Below, piece after piece: positions 35,905 to 38,802 of a stretch of 38,802 nucleotides of DNA (the first letter of the stretch is position 1; every line of letters starts with the position of its first letter). The position numbers were made by a program, and so were the translations under genes. The DNA is from Planctomycetota bacterium (lineage in GTDB: Bacteria; Planctomycetota; UBA1135; GCA-002686595), in contig JARGPD010000027.1 in the NCBI GenBank assembly GCA_029212845.1, positions 1-38,802 on the forward strand, in the 5' to 3' direction. Below the pieces are notes generated by a model that did not search any database, had not been told where the DNA came from, and saw only the letters and a program-made list of their open reading frames with translations.

Positions 35905-36792
35905 ATGCCAGCGCCCAACGACCGCCTGCCCCCTAGCAACGGGAGCCAGCACGGCCCCAAGCCCGGCGGCAGCGACAACCAGTCCAGCATGGACGAGCAC
36001 AAGCGCGGCGCGATCCTGCTGCTCGCCGGTCCGCCGCTGGTCCTCGGCCTCCTGTGGGTCGGCAGTGGCGTCGCGAAGCTGCTCGGCCTGGCCCAGGCCG
36101 AGGGCTGGGGCACTGCCCTCCGGGACAGCAGCTCTTGGGTCGACCTAGTCCTGGGCCTGCTGCTGCTCGGAGTGGCCAGCGCCTGCTTCGCAGCGACCCG
36201 GCGGGCCCAGGCCGAGGGCGCTGCCCGAGCTGGACCCCCGGCCCCAGCCGGCTCCGCGGCCGAGGCCGAAGACCAAAAGGCCCCCAGCCTCGCCAGCTAC
36301 CTGTTCGACAAGCGCGGCGAGCTCACGGACCTCGAGCTCAAGGACGCCGTGATGACCAAGGCGATCGTCGACGTGCACCGCCACCGCACCTCCAAGTCGA
36401 TCGTTGCCGTGCCGCTCTTCGCCTTGCACCCGATCCACGTCATCGACCGTGAGTCCGCCATCGCGACCACCGAGCAGCGCGCTCGCGAACTGGCCGAGCA
36501 CGCCGACGAGCTGCGCGCGGCCGGCACCCTGACGGTCCAGCTCCTGGCCGAGCACCTGCCCTCGGTCTCCATGATCAAGGCCGTCCCCGTCACACTCGGC
36601 AGCGCCGAGCCCGAGGCCTACTTGGCCTTCGAGGGCAACGGCCGCATCGCTGCCCTGCAGGCCACCTTCACCCCCGACGACGACCTCTCCCTCGAGGTCG
36701 AGCGCTACGACGTCGACGAGCCCGAGAAGGTCCTGCGGCGCCTGAACCGCGTCCGCAGGCTGAACGGCCTGACCAGCCTCGAGCCGCGCTAG
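35905..36792 (+). CDS. Membrane-anchored protein with a possible ParB-like soluble domain
   Basis: A 295-residue protein. After a polar N-terminus, two membrane helices (about 36-62, AILLLAGPPLVLGLLWVGSGVA; about 77-98, WVDLVLGLLLLGVASACFA) and an Ala/Pro-rich linker lead to a ~160-residue soluble domain. In it, HPIHVIDRESA, LRAAGTLTVQLLAEHLPSVSMIKAVPV and especially YLAFEGNGRIAALQATF resemble the ParB/sulfiredoxin fold, where a GN(G/H)R-A segment follows strands and a short helix. The domain could also be something unrelated; the match is from eye only. It follows the two-gene membrane cassette by 165 bases on the same strand and ends seven bases before the stop of the convergent toroid gene. 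Another ATG at 35989 would shorten the N-terminus to just before the first helix. Confidence 0.55.
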   Translation: MPAPNDRLPPSNGSQHGPKPGGSDNQSSMDEHKRGAILLLAGPPLVLGLLWVGSGVAKLLGLAQAEGWGTALRDSSSWVDLVLGLLLLGVASACFAATRRAQAEGAARAGPPAPAGSAAEAEDQKAPSLASYLFDKRGELTDLELKDAVMTKAIVDVHRHRTSKSIVAVPLFALHPIHVIDRESAIATTEQRARELAEHADELRAAGTLTVQLLAEHLPSVSMIKAVPVTLGSAEPEAYLAFEGNGRIAALQATFTPDDDLSLEVERYDVDEPEKVLRRLNRVRRLNGLTSLEPR

Positions 36793-36799
36793 GCGACCG

Positions 36800-38802
36800 T
36801 CAGCGGACCTCCAAGAGCGGCGTGAAGTAGCGGTAGTAGACCTCGAGGGTCAGCACGTTGAGCGCGGTCGTGTAGCTCTTGTCGCGGGCGTCGTCCCCGG
36901 CGTAGTCCGCGTAGGTCGAGATCGGTCGCCAGGAGCCGTCCTCGTCCTGGGAGTCCAGCAGCGTGTCCTTCATCGCGACGTTCCAGCGCTGCCAGGCATC
37001 GCCGCCGCCGCGGAACATGGCGAGGGTGCCGTAGTACCAGAAGTACAGGTTGCCCTTGGCCTCGAACACGAACTGCCGCTCGGTTGCTTCGCGGTAGCGG
37101 TCGGGCGCGCGCTCCAGGACGAAGCGCCGGGACTCGACGAACTGCTCCGAGCCCAGGTCGAGCCCCAGGAGCGAGAGGCCGAACATCGCCGCCGGGGTCG
37201 AAGCTGGCAGGATCGGGTAGCCCGAGCCCAAGCGGCTCGGGTCGTGGTTGTAGCGGAAGGCACCGCGGCCCGAGTCCCAGGTGCCGGCCAGGAAGACGCC
37301 AGCATCCCGGAAGACCTCGGACGGGACCTCGAGCCCGCCGAGGCGCGCGGACTCGAGCGCCATCAGCTGCCAAGAGGTGACCGAAGCGCGCGGCCAGCGG
37401 TCGCGGTCCCAGACGTGGCCGTCGGCGAAGTAGTAGCCCCAGCCCCCATCGGTGCGGCGGTCGTTGGAGTGCACCTGGGCCTCCAGGATGCGCGCGACCG
37501 CGAGCTCGATCGGGCGCCGCAGGGCCTCGTCCCCCGTCAGCGCGAAGCACTCGGCCAGGGCGTAGGTCGCGATGCCGTGGCCATAGGACGAGCCCTCGCC
37601 GATGTGTCCCGCCAGCACGCCGCGAGCACCGCCGCGGCCCTGGCTGTCGACCAGGAAGTCGACCGCGAGGCGCGCGTTCTCCGCGAACTCGCGACCCGAA
37701 CCTGGGCTGTGGCCGGCGCCGAGGAAGGCCAGCAGGCACAGGCCGGTCTTGCCGATGCGCACGTCGCCGTACTTGCGCTCGTCGAAGTCGCCGCGGCTGC
37801 CGAAGGAGCCGTTCGAGCGCTGGACCGAGGCCAGGTAGGCCAGGCCGGCGGCCACCGCAGCTTCGGTCTGGAGGCTGCCGCCGAACTCCTCGAGGGCGCG
37901 CAGCTTCTCGTCGCCAAAGCGGTTCTGGTAGGGCGTGCTGGCGAGCCTGTCGGGCCCCACGAGGGCCGAGCTGCCCTCCCCCCGGGACGGCGGCTGGGGA
38001 GCTTCGGCCGCGGCAAGCAGCGTCGTGCTGGGACCAGCCCCGGCGGGCGCGGCCTGGGCACTCGAGAGCCGCCTTGGGCCGAGCCCCGCGGCGCTGCTGC
38101 GGCCGGGCCGCTTGGGCCCCTCGGCGAGGGCGAGTCCGCCGATCGCGTCGAAGCCCGGCGCCGCACCACCGCCTGCGTCCCCAGCGCCCGGCACCTCGGG
38201 GGCGGCCTCCCGCAGCTCGGCGCGGCCGAGGTCGACCCCGCTCCGCTGGGCTGCCCCGAGCCGCGTCGGCCCCGCTGGCTCGGCCAGGGGACCGGACTTC
38301 GACTGGCGCGTCGCCTTGGCCAAGGCGCTCGGGGTGGGCAGCAGCGACGCGCCCGATGCCCCGGCGAGGGTCTGCGAACCGCCGACCCGCTCCGGCCCAG
38401 CCACGCTGCGCCGTGGCGCTTGGAACGAGGCCCCAGCCTCCAGCCCCAGGGCCGGCGCCGTCCCATCCGCGCGGGCGAGGGCCTCCCCCTGCCCCTCGGC
38501 ATCGACTTCGACCGGGATGTCGACCAGGTCAGCGGCGCCCCTAGCTGGTCCGCCGAGGGCGTCCCGGCGGGCGGGGGCCCGGGCCGGGCCCCCTGGGCCC
38601 CCTGGGCCCCCTGCTTCCTCGGCGCGTGCTGCGACCGCGAGCTGGTGGTTGCTCCCGGGCTCGACGGGACCCGTGGCCCGCGCCTGGCCCAGGCCGCTGC
38701 CCGCCCGATGTGGCGCCCCGCGCTCGGCGGCTGAGCCCGGCTCACGCGCCTCGAAGGCGAGGGCTCCAGGCAGCTCGAGCCGGGGGGCCGCGCCACCGCG
38801 GG
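36800..38802 (-). CDS. Squalene-cyclase-fold (alpha-toroid) repeat protein with long disordered N-terminus; 5' end outside the window
   Basis: The reading frame is open from its TGA at 36800-36802 to the right edge, so at least 667 residues are encoded; GTG at 38404 is the first start codon seen but the frame upstream is equally coding-like and open, so I treat the gene as partial. The first ~290 visible residues are low complexity (Pro, Ala, Gly, Arg), including a GGP-GGP-GGP stretch. From about base 37925 a prenyltransferase/squalene-oxidase repeat domain begins (YQNRFGDEKLRALEEFGG, then AAGLAYLASVQRSNGSFG), with QW-like repeats such as DRRTDGGWGYYFADG and SQDEDGSWRP. Terpene cyclase DxDD is not seen, so this is probably a structural or binding toroid, as in the common planctomycete family, not a hopanoid enzyme. 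A membrane anchor may lie in the missing N-terminus. Confidence 0.75.
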   Translation of the reverse strand, partial: RGGAAPRLELPGALAFEAREPGSAAERGAPHRAGSGLGQARATGPVEPGSNHQLAVAARAEEAGGPGGPGGPARAPARRDALGGPARGAADLVDIPVEVDAEGQGEALARADGTAPALGLEAGASFQAPRRSVAGPERVGGSQTLAGASGASLLPTPSALAKATRQSKSGPLAEPAGPTRLGAAQRSGVDLGRAELREAAPEVPGAGDAGGGAAPGFDAIGGLALAEGPKRPGRSSAAGLGPRRLSSAQAAPAGAGPSTTLLAAAEAPQPPSRGEGSSALVGPDRLASTPYQNRFGDEKLRALEEFGGSLQTEAAVAAGLAYLASVQRSNGSFGSRGDFDERKYGDVRIGKTGLCLLAFLGAGHSPGSGREFAENARLAVDFLVDSQGRGGARGVLAGHIGEGSSYGHGIATYALAECFALTGDEALRRPIELAVARILEAQVHSNDRRTDGGWGYYFADGHVWDRDRWPRASVTSWQLMALESARLGGLEVPSEVFRDAGVFLAGTWDSGRGAFRYNHDPSRLGSGYPILPASTPAAMFGLSLLGLDLGSEQFVESRRFVLERAPDRYREATERQFVFEAKGNLYFWYYGTLAMFRGGGDAWQRWNVAMKDTLLDSQDEDGSWRPISTYADYAGDDARDKSYTTALNVLTLEVYYRYFTPLLEVR
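38586..38612. repeat. 9-bp tandem repeat, three copies
   Basis: The unit GGGCCCCCT occurs three times in direct succession and encodes Gly-Gly-Pro repeats in the low-complexity part of the toroid protein on the minus strand. The unit is a multiple of three bases, so slippage would change length without breaking the frame. Confidence 0.75.

Overview
The window is about 70% G+C, densely packed, and carries no rRNA, tRNA, CRISPR array, transposase or phage gene that I could find. The gene set points to a bacterium of the phylum Planctomycetota. The pointers are a fused ccoNO cbb3 oxidase, a transmembrane Hanks-type kinase with a repeat-rich C-terminus next to an ECF sigma factor, an exported FG-GAP repeat protein followed by a planctomycete-style C-terminal segment, and a squalene-cyclase-fold repeat protein with a long disordered N-terminus. 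The phylum assignment is inference from gene content; no marker gene was compared.

Layout from left to right. (1) 1-4137 holds the end of an EttA-type ABC-F ATPase, an Ada-type alkylation-repair protein, an enolase-superfamily (MenC-like) protein on the minus strand, and a Nudix hydrolase. (2) 4151-13113, all on the minus strand, is a complete cbb3 cytochrome oxidase operon read right to left: ccoNO (fused), ccoQ, ccoP (one heme), ccoG, ccoH, a SafE/TauE-like membrane protein with a Cys-rich tail, ccoI (copper ATPase, with an apparent one-base frameshift), ccoS, and a small membrane ORF. Structural subunits, copper delivery and assembly factors are in one transcription unit. (3) 13551-16039 is a two-gene membrane/envelope cassette (GT-C-like protein plus an anchored hypothetical). 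(4) 16152-20566, minus strand, is an RND efflux pump with its membrane fusion protein. (5) 20929-24365 is the protein quality-control operon tig-clpP-clpX. (6) 24534-27139 holds a DHH phosphoesterase, a tandem GNAT acetyltransferase and an ECF sigma factor. (7) 27302-30247, minus strand, is a 981-residue transmembrane Ser/Thr kinase converging on the sigma gene. (8) 30393-32054 is an exported FG-GAP protein cut from its probable C-terminal domain by an in-frame TAA. (9) 32136-34472, minus strand, is a phosphotransferase/class-III aminotransferase fusion. (10) 34652-36792 holds three membrane proteins of unknown function, the last with a possible ParB-like cytoplasmic domain. (11) 36800 to the right edge, minus strand, is an alpha-toroid repeat protein whose reading frame runs off the window.

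Four gene ends carry very stable GC-rich hairpins without a U-tract, two of them between convergent genes. The points most worth a second look are the copper-handling part of the cbb3 operon (Cys-rich SafE tail, frameshifted ccoI, monoheme CcoP, extra small ORF), the TAA interrupting the FG-GAP protein, and the membrane-anchored ParB-like candidate.
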